Source of the DNA: Dipteris shenzhenensis
Lineage: Eukaryota > Polypodiophyta > Polypodiopsida > Gleicheniales
Reading direction: 5' to 3' (one strand)
Length of the DNA stretch: 64,000 nt
Assembly: GCA_047967505.1 (NCBI GenBank)
Contig: CM106538.1
Shown: positions 41,031 to 54,535 of the stretch, in pieces
Numbering within the stretch: the stretch's first letter is position 1
Layout: every line of letters starts with the position of its first letter
Notes under the pieces: generated by a model
Seen by the model: only the letters and a program-made list of their open reading frames with translations
Databases searched by the model: none
What the model was told of the DNA's origin: nothing
Translations under genes and position numbers: made by a program

Positions 41031-43440
41031 TTTATGCATACATCAAAATTATAACAATGGGATGTACCATGAAAATGAGGTGTTATAAAATCCCAATTAT
41101 CAATATTTAGGCTTAATGCCTCCTTAACCTTGGTACGAGGATTACCAAAAAGTGAGCAGAGAAAAGCGAGCAGCCCCAAATAAGCGAGCAAGATTAAATA
41201 GGTTTCAAGCGAGCGAGAACCTCATCCAGCATCTTATTCCCCTCAATATCATTGGAACAATTGATGTGATCATAAGCAAATTAAACATATAATGAAGGCA
41301 TGCCTGAAACTCACAATTAACTTCTCTTTCATCCCCATACTATCAATTTGAGTCATTGTGGAGAGGTAGAGACATAACAATACATAAAATTTGCGATAAA
41401 AAAAGCAAACACTACTAAGATTGAACATCCACACAGGAAGATAATGATAGATCACAAGGTAGAATATATGACTGAAAATATGTAAACATGATCATGTGCC
41501 ACATATACATATCATGTCTTTTATGCTTGCAGAAGATCATCCATACATTCGATCCAAAAACATGGAAACAAAACTAACTATGTCAAAAGAAAAAAAACAC
41601 ATTTTCATCATAAGGATTAATTTTGCTTAGTGAAAATACCTATGTAATCTGGACAATACCATGCTTTTAAAAACTTAGGGATCCAAAAAAGGATTTTAGC
41701 CCTCCATACTTCTATTATGACCAATGTCTGAATGATAGTTCTATCGGAACTAGAAATGAATGCATCTAACCACTATGTTGAGTGCTCATCCAGTATCCTG
41801 TAGACTATTATGTTAAACTCAATACGTGACCACAAACTCAAGCATAAGAGGAGCATGATTCAAGTGAAATAATTGGCCGACACTCTGTAACTTATATCCT
41901 GCTGCATCTAACGAAAAATATGCACCAGGCATTAACAAGCTTCTATTTCCACCCCTATAAGCAAACTCGTATCCTGTAGTATGAAAAACTTTAAGGTACA
42001 CTTAATGCATCAATTAAGCCAGTGACTACTCATGATGCACAATCGAACAATCATCAAGGAAAGTCTAGTCAAGCAAGTTGAAGCAAAAAACCAAATATCT
42101 ATTTGGATCTATACCGTGGTGTATCCGCCAACCATGAGTAGCAAAAAAACCTATGAAAAAAGCAAAATAGAGATTATGCCACTCTACCATGATCACTTCC
42201 ATGCTACAAATAAGGGAACACATAGTTGTTTTAGGGTACTTTTATGGTTCATTCCCAACCAGTAAAAAGAGAGCCAATGCTATCTATTTGTATTCATAAA
42301 ATCTTTATGAACATTATCATGTTCAATATAAGGATAGGAGCCAGCTCAATGGGTAGTCTTAAACAAATATAAATACTATTCGAATTTTAACCTTATGCAA
42401 AAGCTTTTTTTTAAACACAAAGTAAAACTTGATTATACATATAGATGGGAATGAGGTCACCATTGTAAGTATGTATTTAGTAATTAAGTTGAAAATATTC
42501 CCTTAGAAAAATAGCTCAATCAACATAGTACCCATATTATATATCCAAAATTTATAAGATCTCATTCATACCATTAGATTGTTTTCATCACTTGTCATGA
42601 GTACTAACCTCAATTGGCATTATGTATTTGGGTCAAAATAGTTTTTAGTATAGGGTATAATGGAGCAATACATTTATGTAATATCTAGTGATCATAGTTT
42701 CTAATATAGGATAAAATGGAGCATAGAGTAATCTTGTCATTCAAAAATGATAATATACCTTCCTTGACCATATACAAGTATCATGCATTCATAAAAAAAG
42801 TTAGTCATAAACTGCAATATAATGTGCCCATAATGCATGTACATTAAATCTTCACATGTTAGAATGTGAGAAAGGGAATAATTTAACTATGAAATCAAGG
42901 ATCAATGTAGGAAATGGTCTTCTATGCACACATATATGCTAAGGGTCCATCTAATACAATATTGGAAATTGATGTGAGTATAAGTGTATGCATCCATCCG
43001 TGATGTATATGAGTGTATGCATCCATTTGTGATGTATATTGCTGTACTAATCCATGGTGCTTTACCGCTTGAGTTGTTTGTAGCACAATTAATCACAACA
43101 ATGTTGTATTTTTTAAAAGAAAAATGCCATAAAAATTTCATGCTGCAAAACACACACAAAAAAATGGCATTTGTAGCATTAATCCAAGCATTTCTTACAA
43201 GCAATCTCCATCCCTCCCTTTCCTACTTACTCTTTCGGCCACCTCCACCCTCTTGTTGCCCTTCAAGACTGCCTCTTGCCTCCTCGCCTCCTTGCTTCCT
43301 CACCTCCTCACCTCCTTGCTTCTTTGCCTTCTCACCTCCTTGCATCATGCTTGTTGCTGGCAATTCCAAGGCTGTCCCTCCCCTCATTGGCCAGCTCCTC
43401 TACTCCTCACGTCATCCTTCTCCTCATTTTGGTGTCTCCA
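41031..43440. other. AT-rich region without genes
   Basis: No coding signal. GCGAG-rich words occur at 41153-41215. A duplicated 35-base segment (GTATGCATCCAT and GTGATGTATAT) lies at 42985-43045. The stretch 43200-43440 is C/T-rich and gives artefactual frames. Confidence 0.45.
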
Positions 43441-43550
43441 ATGAATAGCTTGGGGGTCTTGTTTTTGGAGGGGGGAAGCATAAGAATGGCAACACCTTAA
43501 TGCGCTGTCATTTTTCGTGCTTTTGCCACCCAAAAACAAGACCTGCAAAT

Positions 43551-43653
43551 CCCTTGCTTAAGCTTGAATGAGCCTCTTGATTTTGGGCGTGTTAAGCCAT
43601 TTTTGACCATTATACCCCCAAAATCAAGAGGCTCATTCAAGCTTAAGCAAGGG
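43551..43653. repeat. Near-perfect hairpin, 37-bp arms
   Basis: CCCTTGCTTAAGCTTGAATG and onward at 43551-43587 is mirrored by its reverse complement at 43617-43653, with a 29-base loop. The arm end (CTTGATTTTGGG) resembles the GGGTCTTGATTTTGGGG segment of the fold-back array that begins 600 bases downstream. Confidence 0.9.
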
Positions 43654-44249
43654 CTTTGCAAGCATTGCAAGTCCAGTAAATGAAATCAATCAGATTAGGA
43701 ATTGGCAAACTCAATTTGGGAATGGTCAGAAATACTTTGGCTTTGAATAATGCCTTGGATCATGGGATGGGGTCCCGTGAACTTGCTGCCTGTGATGACG
43801 AATGGTTCTGCCCTCGACTAAAGGTGACGCGTGTAGTAGTTAAAGGATAGCCCTCATGGAATCTCTAAGGGGTCTTGATTTTGGCCATGATTTGCACATT
43901 CTAGCACTTGAGCCATACATCAATTTCCAACACTTGAGGCATATAGTGGCTTTGCCCACGCAACGTTTCCAGCTGCAATCCAAGCATCAAGCAATCTCAT
44001 ATTCTATATCCAAAGACATCATGAGGGCTAGAGCCTCTTTTTGGTAGTCTCACTAGCAATATGTATTGAAAAAAAAATGTATTCAATTATTATATTCTTC
44101 CTTGCTATATACATGCTCTTAATGCATCCAAATTGTAGAACTACTTCAATACTACTTCTTAGTTATATTGTATAATAACCTCCATATGTATGCTCATGAG
44201 ACAATAAAAATGATAGCGCATTGATGAGCTGCCATTTTTGGGCTACCAG
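43654..44249. other. Region without genes before the fold-back array
   Basis: No coding signal. The last 60 bases share words with the array (GAGCTGCCATTTTTGGGC). Confidence 0.4.
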
Positions 44250-44926
44250 GCCTCTTTTTTAATGTCTCCTGAACATAAGAACAAGCACTTGTGTTCCTTA
44301 CCTTTCTTTCCAATGGGGGTCTTGATTTTGGGGGTGTATGCCAAAAATTGATAAACAACATTATTTGATGCATATAGTTTTATTAAATCGATAAAATAGG
44401 CATGAAAACATCTAAATTGGCTCTTGCCATTTGATTTGATGTATGACATGACCCCATTTGGATTTGTAATTCCAAAGATACGGGGTCTTACTTTTAGGGC
44501 TTGAATGCCTGAAATAGGTAGCGCGTCAATGCGCTGCCTATTTCATACATTTAGGCCTCAAAAGTAGGACCCCATGTAGGACCAAATGAGGTCCTACTTT
44601 TGAGGCCTAAATGCATGAAATAGGTAGCACATCGACAAGCTACCTATTTTAGGAATTCAGGCCCTAAAAGTAGGACCCCGTATCTTTGGACTTACAAATC
44701 CCAATGGGATCATGTCCTATATCAAATCAAATGGCAAGAGCCAATTTAGATGGTTTTCATGCCTATTTTCTCCATCAATCAAAACTGTATGCATAAATAT
44801 ACACCTCATATACACATCAAGATATGCATCAATATATACATATGTATGTATGTATGTATATATATATATATATATATATATAGATACATACATACATACA
44901 TACATACATGTGTGTGTGTATACACA

Positions 44927-44976
<50 letters not shown>

Positions 44977-45575
44977 CACATATAGATATATATGTATGTA
45001 TATACATACATATGTACATACTTACATACATACAACAAAATGGGGATCTTGATTTTGGGGGGGGGGTTGCCAAAAATTGATAAACAACATTATTTGATGA
45101 ATATAGTTTTAGTTGATGGAGAAAATGGACATGAAAACCATCTAAATTGGATCTTGCCATTCGATTTGATATATGACATGACCCCACTCGGATATGTAAG
45201 TCCAAAGATACAGGGTGCTACTTTTAGGGTCTGAATGCCTAAAATAGGCAGCGCGTTAACGCGCTGCCTATTTCATACATTTAGGCCTCAAAAGTAGGAC
45301 CCCATTGGCAACACAATGGGGTCCTACTTTTAGGGCCTAAATGCCTGAAATAGGCAACGCGTTAACGTGCTGCCTATTTCAGGCATTCAGGCCCTAAAAG
45401 TAGGACCCCGTATCTTTGGACTTACAAATCTAAATGGGGTCATGTCATATATCAAATCAAACGACAAGAGCCAATTTAGATGATTTTCATGTCCATTTTC
45501 TCCATATATCAAAATTGTATGCATCAATATATACATATATGCATCAACATATACATACATACATACATACATATA

Positions 45576-45607
<32 letters not shown>

Positions 45608-46257
45608 CATGCATATATATACATACATACATACATACAAACATCAAAAGTAAGACCCCATTGGTTTCCCATGTCATGCATTTTGTTGTCTCATGAGCAT
45701 AAGAACAAGCACTTGTGTTCTTTACATTTCTTTGCAATGGGGGTCTTGATTTTGGCGGGGTATGCCAAAAATTGATCAACAACATTATTTGATGAATATA
45801 GTTTTAGTTGATGGAGAAAGTGGACATGAAAACCATCTAAAGTGGATCTTGCCGTTCGATTTGATATATGACATGACCCCATTTGGATATGCAAGTCCAA
45901 AGATACGAGGTACTACTTTTAGGGCCTGAATGCCTAAAATAGGCAGCACGTTAACGCGCTCCCTATTTCATGCATTTAGGCCTCAAAAGTAGGACCCCAT
46001 TGTGTTGCCAATGGGGTCCTTTTTTTGAGGCCTAAATGCATGAAATAGGCAGCGCGTTAACGCGCTGCCTATTTCAGGCATTTAGGCCCTAAAAGTAGGA
46101 CCCCATATCTTTGGACTTACAAATCCAAATGGGGTCATGTCATATATCAAATCAAACGGCAAGAGCCAGTTTAGATGATTTTCATGTCCATTTTCTCCAT
46201 ATATCAAAATTGTATGCATCAATATATACATCAATATATACATATATGCATCAACAT

Positions 46258-46320
<63 letters not shown>

Positions 46321-46977
46321 TGTACATGCATATATATACATACATACAAACATCAAAAGTAAGACCCCATTGGTTTCCCATGTCATGCATTTTGTTGTCT
46401 CATGAGCATAAGAACAAGCACTTGTGTTCTTTACCTTTCTTTGCAATGGGGGTCTTGATTTTCGGGGGGTATGCCAAAAATTGATCAACAACATTATTTG
46501 ATGAATATACTTTTAGTTGATGGAGAAAATGGACATGAAAACCATCTAGATTGGATCTTGCTGTTCGATTTGATATATGACATGACCCCATTTGGATATG
46601 CAAGTCCAAAGATACGGGGTACTACTTTTAGGGCTTGAATGCCTAAAATAGGCAGCGCGTTAACACGCTGTCTATTTCATGCATTTAGGCCTTAAAACTA
46701 GGACCCCATTGTGTTGCCAATGGGGTCCTACTTTTGAGGCCTAAATGCATGAAATAGGTAGCACATTAATGCGCTGCCTATTTTAGGCATTCAGGCCCTA
46801 AAAGTAGGACCCCATATCTTTGGACTTACAAATCCAAATGGGATCATGTCATATATCAAATCGAATGACAAGAGCCAATTTAGATGGTTTTCATGTCCAT
46901 TTTCTCCATATATCAAAATTGTATGCATCAATATATACATCAATATATACATATATGCATCAACATATACATATACA

Positions 46978-47011
<34 letters not shown>

Positions 47012-47802
47012 TACACACACATACACATATAGATATATATGTGTGTATATACATACATATATACATAATTACATACATACACCAAAATTAGGACCCCATT
47101 GGTTGCCTATTTCATGCATTTTGTTGTCTCATGAGCATAAGAACAAGCACTTGTGTTCCTTACCTTTCTTTGCAATGGGGGTCTTGATTTTGGGGGAGGT
47201 ATGCCAAAAATTGATAAACGACATTATTTGATGAATATAGTTTTAGTTGATGGAGAAAATGGACATGAAAACCATCTAAATTGGATCTTGCCATTCGATT
47301 TGATATATGACATGACCCCATTCGGATATGCAAGTCCAAATATGCGGGGTGCTACTTTTAGGGCCTAAATGCCTAAAATAGGAAGCGCATTAACGCACTC
47401 CCTATTTCATGCATTTAGGCCTCAAAAGTAGGACCCCATTGTGTTGCCAATGGGGTCCTACTTTTGAGGCCTAAATGCATGAAATAGGTAGTGCGTTAAT
47501 GCGCTTCCTATTTTAGGCATTTAGGCCTCAAAAGTAGGACCCCATTGGCAACACAATGGGGTCCTACTTTTGAGGCCTAAATGCATGAAATAGGGAGTGC
47601 GTTAATGCGCTTCCTATTTTAGGCATTTAGGCCCTAAAAGTAGCACCCCGCATATTTGGACTTGCATATCCGAATGGGGTCATGTCATATATCAAATCGA
47701 ATGGCAAGATCCAATTTAGATGATTTTCATGTCCATTTTCTACATATATCAAAATTGTATGCATCAATATATACATCAATATATACATATATGCATCAAC
47801 AT

Positions 47803-47863
<61 letters not shown>

Positions 47864-48548
47864 TATATGTATGTATTTACATGCATATATATACATACAT
47901 ACATACATACAAACATCAAAAGTAAGACCCCATTTGTTTCCCATGTCATGCATTTTGTTGTCTCATGAGCATAAGAACAAGCACTTGTGTTCTTTACCTT
48001 TCTTTGCAATGGGGGTCTTGATTTTCGGGGGGTATGCCAAAAATTGATCAACAACATTCTTTGATGAATATAGTTTTAGTTAATGGAGAAAATGGACATG
48101 AAAACCATCTAAATTTGATCTTGCCGTTCGATTTGATATATGACATGACCCCATTTGGATATGCAAGTCCAAAGATACGGGGTACTACTTTTAGGGCCTG
48201 AATGCCTAAAATAGGCAGCGCGTTAACGCGCTGTCTATTTCATGCATTTAGGCCTCAAAACTAGGACCCCATTTTGTTGCCAATGAGGTCCTACTTTTAA
48301 GGCCTAAATGCATGAAATAGGGAGTGCGTTAACGCGCTGCCTATTTTAGGCATTCAGGCCCTAAAAGTAGGACCCCATATCTTTGGACTTACAAATCCAA
48401 ATAGGATCATGTCATATATCAAATCGAATGACAAGAACCAATTTAGATGGTTTTCATGTCCATTTTCTCCATATATCAAAATTGTATGCATCAATATATA
48501 CATCAATATATACATATATGCATCAACATATACATATACACACATACA

Positions 48549-48580
<32 letters not shown>

Positions 48581-48690
48581 CACACACACATACATACATG
48601 CATACATACATACATACATATATATATACACACACATATATATATATATATGTATGCATGTATGTATGTACATACATATATACATACATA
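44250..48690. repeat. Tandem array of six fold-back palindromes
   Basis: Six head-to-tail units have the mark GTCCAAAGATACGG near 44470, 45190, 45896, 46607, 47335 and 48165 (periods about 706-830). Each unit has a lead-in (CATAAGAACAAGCACTTGTG, GGGGTCTTGATTTT) and a left arm (GACATGACCCCATTTGGATA, TTTTAGGGCCTGAATGCCT, the palindrome GCGCGTTAACGCGC). A short centre (CCCCATTGTGTTGCCAATGG) is followed by the left arm in reverse complement, about 200-250 bp per arm. Units are separated by (TACA)n/(TA)n/(CA)n microsatellites. The fifth unit carries an extra copy of the core. All long frames here are repeat artefacts. Confidence 0.9.
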
Positions 48691-49137
48691 GAGTTGGGAG
48701 GCACATTATAATTTCTGTGCAGATTTGAGCCATTGAATAGCCTATTGATTCTGATTGTTTTCTTTCTTATTGAATCCTTAATTTGGTTATTTCACACCGA
48801 ACATCACCATATCAATTCATATTTTTTTTGTTCTAGTAATGTCCTATCGCAGCATAGTCTAGGGCTGATCATACAAGATAAATGGGTGCTCATATTTAAT
48901 ATATTTTTGAGAGTCAGAGGATAGTGGATGTAGACTACAAAATCATCACTTTGAATAAATTTGGCAAGATTCTTCTGATAGAAGGAATAATTTCTATTGC
49001 ACTAACGATGAAAGAAAATTATCAAAAGCCTGATACAAGGCTCAAAATCACACTGGTGCTACTAGGCTTAATAGTCATAGGCTAGTAGTAGTACTAGTGT
49101 ATTTACTAAGTAGTGTGCGTGCCTCTCCTCATTAAAA
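48691..49137. other. Region without genes after the array
   Basis: Nothing recognised. Confidence 0.4.
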
Positions 49138-49290
49138 TTCATAGTCTTAAAAAATATATAATACATAAGTCAAAATATTCTAATTAGTTTTATCATCCTA
49201 ATGTTGAAACTGACTTAAATTCATAGTCTTCGAAAAGGTATAATACATAAGTCAAAATATTCCAATTAGTTTTATTGTCCTCATGTTGAA
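49138..49290. repeat. Tandem duplication, about 77-bp unit
   Basis: Two copies share AATTCATAGTCTT, AATACATAAGTCAAAATATT and AATTAGTTTTAT (49138-49214 and 49215-49290). Confidence 0.8.
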
Positions 49291-49354
49291 ATTGACTTTC
49301 TCTTCCTTGGTCTCCTATGAGCTTCAAACCTTTAATCCATTAATCTCTCAAATA

Positions 49355-49740
49355 GTAAGAATGGTCTTGTATTAAGAGGCGATGATATCTAAAGTGATCT
49401 ACAAATACTAAGAATGGTCTTATATTAAGAGGTGATGATATCTCAAGTGTTATACAAACCGTAAGAATGGTTTTGTATTAAAAGGTGATGATATCTCAAG
49501 TGTTCTACAAATAGTAAGAATGGTTCAAGTGTTCTACAAAAGTATTAGGTACCTCTTAGTGGCTGAAGGGAAGGAGTGATGATATCTCAAGTGTTCTACA
49601 AATAGTAAGAATGGTCTTGTATTAAGAGGTGATGATATCTCAAGTGTTCTACAAATAGTAATAATGGTTTTGTATTAGGAGGTGATGATATCTCAAGTGT
49701 TCTATAAAACTATTAGATACCTCTTAGTGGTTGAAGGGAA
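49355..49740. repeat. 53-bp minisatellite
   Basis: About seven copies of a unit containing TAAGAATGGTCTTGTATTAA, GAGGTGATGATATCTCAAGT and GTTCTACAAATAG. Two copies carry the same extra segment (TATTAG(G/A)TACCTCTTAGTGG), which shows that it was duplicated as part of a higher-order unit. Confidence 0.85.
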
Positions 49741-51099
49741 GGGGTTGGAAGTATGGGCAAAATCTCTAGGAACTACAGGATGGTTGCAAGAACAATTTTG
49801 AATGTCATAAATGACACTTGGGTTTTTCAACATATAGATGAACTATTTTTAAACATTTTCTTTCATGATTGATAACACTTTTAATAAGAAGAACCATTTT
49901 GAATGTCATAAGTGTTGATGCAATCCCATGCTATGAAGTCTACAGACAGTTTTTTTTCCCCGCATATGGGTGAAGTGATGTTTACATTACTAAGTTCAAC
50001 ATATCAAGCAACACATTTGTTTTGATTATTGAAGGAGTTTGATAATAAGACCCATTTCAAATGCAAAAGATTTGTTGTATCAGTAATGGAATCCGCTTTG
50101 GAGTGGGAATTCGGTTTCTTTCAAACCCACACATTATTGTTGCATAATGTGAGTATGGCTCCAATTGGAAGTTAAGGTAGACTATAATTCGCAATATTGG
50201 TATAGTTACACATAGTAACATAAGTTTTATTTTTGAGAATCTTCCCAAATAGTGGTTTCCACAAAGCTATGTTGAGTACCTCGATAAGGAAATTGTAGAA
50301 AAGCTCGCTCGCTTTTTTGGGCCCGCTCGCTTTTCCTCGCTCGCTCTATCGACTGCCTCCCTTGGTACTTGTCCCTCAACAAAGAAAATGAAATGAATTC
50401 CCAAGGGGAATTCCAAAGGTACTTTTGCAAAATACAATCCTACCAAAGTCACCCAAATCCTAAACCTAACAAAGTCATCAATCTCTACAATAAAGGAAAT
50501 GCAATCTTTATACTCTTCTTTTCAAGCAATGGACTTCATGTCTAAAGTATAGGAATCCCAAGTAGAAGGGTGCCTTAGTGCAAGTGTATTATTCCCAAGT
50601 AACAAATTATAATAAGAGAGTGTTTAAGAGTGAAATTTCCCTCTTAACACAATAAACTTGCCCCACTTGCAGATACTTATCAGTTCCAAGTTCCTAACAA
50701 ATGTAAGATAATGCAAAGTTCTCAACAAATGCGAGATAATTCAATTCGAAGTTTTTCCCTTTCTAATCTCGGAAATACAATAGTGAATAATTGTCCTAAA
50801 GGAATTGAAGTTTCTTTTCTTTTGGCATAGTAAGCCCTTTCTAAGTGCAAAACATCTAGTGGAAATTCAGTAAAAAGTTGTCCCAATTAAGATACATAGA
50901 TATCCATGGCAATTTGCCTCAAGGATGTCCATCCTTAAGAGGTAGAAAGGTCCACGGTTACTTGTCCCCCTTTTGAGACATCCTTGGGGACCATAAACAT
51001 CCATATAAACTCACCCCTCTTTAAAAGTGTTTGAATGGGTCTTGAAAACCAAGAATTTTAAATTATTAGAGATCTAATTTCCTTTTCTCAATAAACTAA
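49741..51099. other. AT-rich region without genes
   Basis: No coding signal. A GCTCGCTCGCTTTT-rich stretch lies at 50300-50345. Confidence 0.45.
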
Positions 51100-53475
51100 G
51101 TTTTTTGAAACTATCACTAAATAGTGCCATAAATAAACTCATGTTAATATGAAATGAAGAATCAATAAAGAGACTCTAAAATGCCTAAGCCTTTAGCTAT
51201 CTCCATAGTCTAAAGTCTATAGCTGAAGAGCTCAGTCTATAGCTATCTCCATAGTTTGTGAGTGATTCCAAGGTATCTCTAAATCCACCAAAGCACTAAA
51301 GAAGGGCTGTCAACTTGGCCATTCTCTGTCTTGCCAGTTTTGGCTATTAGCGACCTCAAATTTGGAGATAGCAAGTCAAAATGATAGTCATTTGTCACTG
51401 CGAAATTTAATATTGAAGCTACGTGAAGCTGCATGCTCCTCGAACTATTTCTAAGTAATACAATGGTAAGGAGTCGTAGTACAAAAGAAATTATGGAACT
51501 TCTTCTAACGACAATCGACAAGATGGCCACTAGGCATATATACATGACCCTCACCATTCGATTCATTGTGCTATCCTATTCATGTACACAACATCCCTAT
51601 CCAACGTAAAATATAGTGCATATACAAGTCGTATACTTTCTTATTGGTCGACTCCGAGCATTCGTGGAGGGGATCATGTTGTAATAATATCATAGCCAGC
51701 ATGATTCTGAAGTAGTATCCCAGAGAGGTGATTATGTTGAGAGAGCTCGCAAACTTGTAAATGCTGCTAAAAAACTCCAGGATGGATGTATAACAACTCC
51801 ACTGCACCAATACTCTAATAAGTTTCAACTCGCACGCCATACTGCAAGCTTGATGTAGAGTTTAATAGCTACACACAAGTGAAGGATAAGGAAGCCACAA
51901 ATCCTTGCTAGCCAACACAGTCATGGTAATTCCTTACACCCGATTCTTGTAATGTTTAGCTCTTGTCTCCTCCCTAGAGATCCTACTGAGCACAGATTGT
52001 GGCAACGATTGTATGAAAATTCACGACTGGGAATTGCATATCATAATGTGAGATAATGTATTGCGTTATGCCAGGTGTAAGCTGCACCTAAAGCATGCCT
52101 GGCAACTCGAAAACTGGCTATTGAGGAATGAGTCCATCAGCCCCCATAAATGATCATGGTCACTAGTTGAGGGAGAAATACTATTGCAACATATAAGTAA
52201 GGGAGGCTCGATTGGTCCAAATGAACCCATAACATCAACTGCCGACTCATGCATTTGACTATCCTATCGTTCATGAACTCCCATAGCATAGTCACATATT
52301 TGATGCGAGAGCTGCTGGCAACCTTCACTTGAATAACTTTTGGACTAAAGGGAGCTCCCTAGATCGCCCCTCTTACCTCGTTGAAATGGCGGCTCAATAT
52401 ATATGCTCGATTAGCAGTAGATAATCCCAGCCTTGCCACTGTTTGGGGAATACATAAGTGAAGAAGAGACAAAAAGAGAATGCTAATAGATGCTATCTTT
52501 TATCTCCTATGCCAGTATCCCCAGAATAGGAGCCAACATGTCGGTGCATACCAAACCGGTTCGCAGAGCTGTGGTTCATAAAAAATGCAGACATGCCCTA
52601 AAGACAGTGAGAAAATCCCTCTCTGCCCTGCTGTTGTTCTAGAGCAGCATCCTTTCGAAAGCGGTATTATAGCTGCTGTATATTGCAGATCCACCTTTCG
52701 TGATGGATCTCCAAGCAACCATATTCTATGGTTACCACCGTTGTGGCTTGGCAACTTCTCAAAGCAACCATATTCTATGGTTACCACCGTTGTGGCTTGG
52801 CAACTTCTCAAAGCTGTGGCGATTATCACCTACTACACAAGGCTCCCTAAGTTTGATCAGAAGGAATGTAACAGATTCTTGACCGGTTTTGAGGTGCAAC
52901 AATTATGCTGCTAGACACATGGAATTCATGAAGCCCATATAGGCTACGAGACAAACAAAGTATAATAAACTAATGCTATCACGACGTTGCTCCCTACAAC
53001 CAACAATGCTCATTCTTGCATGCTATCCTTGTTACAAATGAGAGTGAAGGTTAGGCTTGTAGAGAATCAGACCGCTCTAATGCTCTTAGGTGTCCACGTA
53101 GTGCTTGCAAGAAATAGCAAACTCTATACACACGTATATTTCGAGTGGTAGCACATAGAATTGGAGTGGCAACCTTTTCCTAATCTGAGGGCAGTCATAC
53201 CTGGGGGGGCTCTATTGCTCCTCCAAAATCCCTTCAAGCCTCTCATCTGCCTTCTTCGAGCTTTGATGTGCCCTCAAGTCAGAACTGCAAGTTGTAATCT
53301 ATGTGCAATAGTGTCAATTCATGTGCTGTAGGTGGGTTTTAAAAACTCCTCCCAGCTTGGTTGACCAAAAATGTGGAGTTCCTTGACTCTTCTAAGCAAA
53401 GAGCTTTGCTAGCAAAACATGAGGTTAGAAGGGAAGTTCTTCTAGAGTTTCTTGTGGTTGGAAGGGAGGGGAAGG
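51100..53475 (+). repeat. Segmental duplication, copy 1 right half
   Basis: Matches 55305-57578 over its whole length, starting ACTAAGTTTTTTGAAACTAT and ending at GGTTGGAAGGGAGGGGA. Differences include a 49-base tandem duplication at 52717-52813 (CAACCATATTCTATGGTTAC...) that lies in a stretch absent from copy 2. Short coding-like pieces exist (GDYVERARKLVNAAKKLQDG near 51730) but no family is recognised. Confidence 0.88.
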
Positions 53476-54535
53476 TGTACATCCCCATGCATTCAATTCC
53501 CCAATAGAACACGTTGGTAAAACTGTAACTCCTCAAGTACAAAGAGTCCTTCCATAACATTTAAAACGTATCAATATGTGATCTCTTCCCTCCATACAAT
53601 GCTTTCAGTCCCTTTCTTCAATACAAATCTCTACTCCAACCAACATGATACAAAATTTTTTGTATGGTCCCACTAATGTCATCTAGTGCATATTCTTATG
53701 TCTTACCCCAAATCCTTTTTGTGGGTGACAATGCCAATAATATACCCCAAATCTTTCTTGTAAAGTGTTTTCACGTATAGACTTTACACAGGTCCCCTAG
53801 GGAGATGAGTATGCATACTCAAAATTCATAAGGGGCCCCAAGGGGAAGTGTGTGTGTGTGTGTGTGTGTTTCCCACCGACCGCATTCCCACAGGTTCGAC
53901 ACACAATCCAAGTGAGGGCAGTAGTCCACCTGTCACAATGGATTGGGTCGGACGATTACCCTAGATAGAATAAAAAATAAGTATAATAGAGTAGAATAGT
54001 GATTTCTTCTAGGGTCAACTTACTATCGATTACCCAATGTAGTGGATTTAGATTTATAAGTAAAAAGTAAATAAAAGTATCAATCCTCTCCAACTAGTCG
54101 GTGGAGGGTGACCAAGTTTTCATAGTTATGGAATAGTGCTTAGACCAATAGGTCGGGGACATTCATAGAGTGTATCAAGTGAAAGATGCTCGACCAGTTG
54201 GTCGAGGGTATCAGTCCTAAGTATCAAAATAACATGCTTCTAATGATAATTAACACTTCGAGCTTCTAGATAAATTACCTCTACCATGTGGAGACTTTTT
54301 ATGAATATCAAATATGTGAAGAGGAATTACATCTCCTTGTAAATATTCCATATCATGGGCAATGGATGTGTCCAATAATTTGATGTTGGTCCAAGCATCA
54401 CGGCGTAGCAACTAAGGAAAGGGGTTGGTCCCATAATCCTCGTGCCACAATCAAGCCTGAAACTTCACTCAGTCGAAACAAGTCAATCTAAGTATAGCCA
54501 TCAGTCTCGTAAGATTTTTTTTATCTTACAATGGA
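53476..54535. other. Region between the two copies of the duplication
   Basis: No gene. A (TG)n microsatellite lies at about 53848-53870. The phrase AGTTGGTCG(G/A)GG recurs in variants (54097, 54190), suggesting a weak local repeat. Confidence 0.45.

Noticed and set aside
44712-48728. Many Tyr/His/Ile- and Cys/Val-rich frames on both strands
   Set aside because: They translate the (TACA)n, (TA)n and (CA)n microsatellites of the fold-back array.
41153-50350. GCGAG-rich words at 41153-41215 and their reverse complement at 50295-50350 as element ends
   Set aside because: Similarity is limited to a low-complexity word and does not extend into the flanks.
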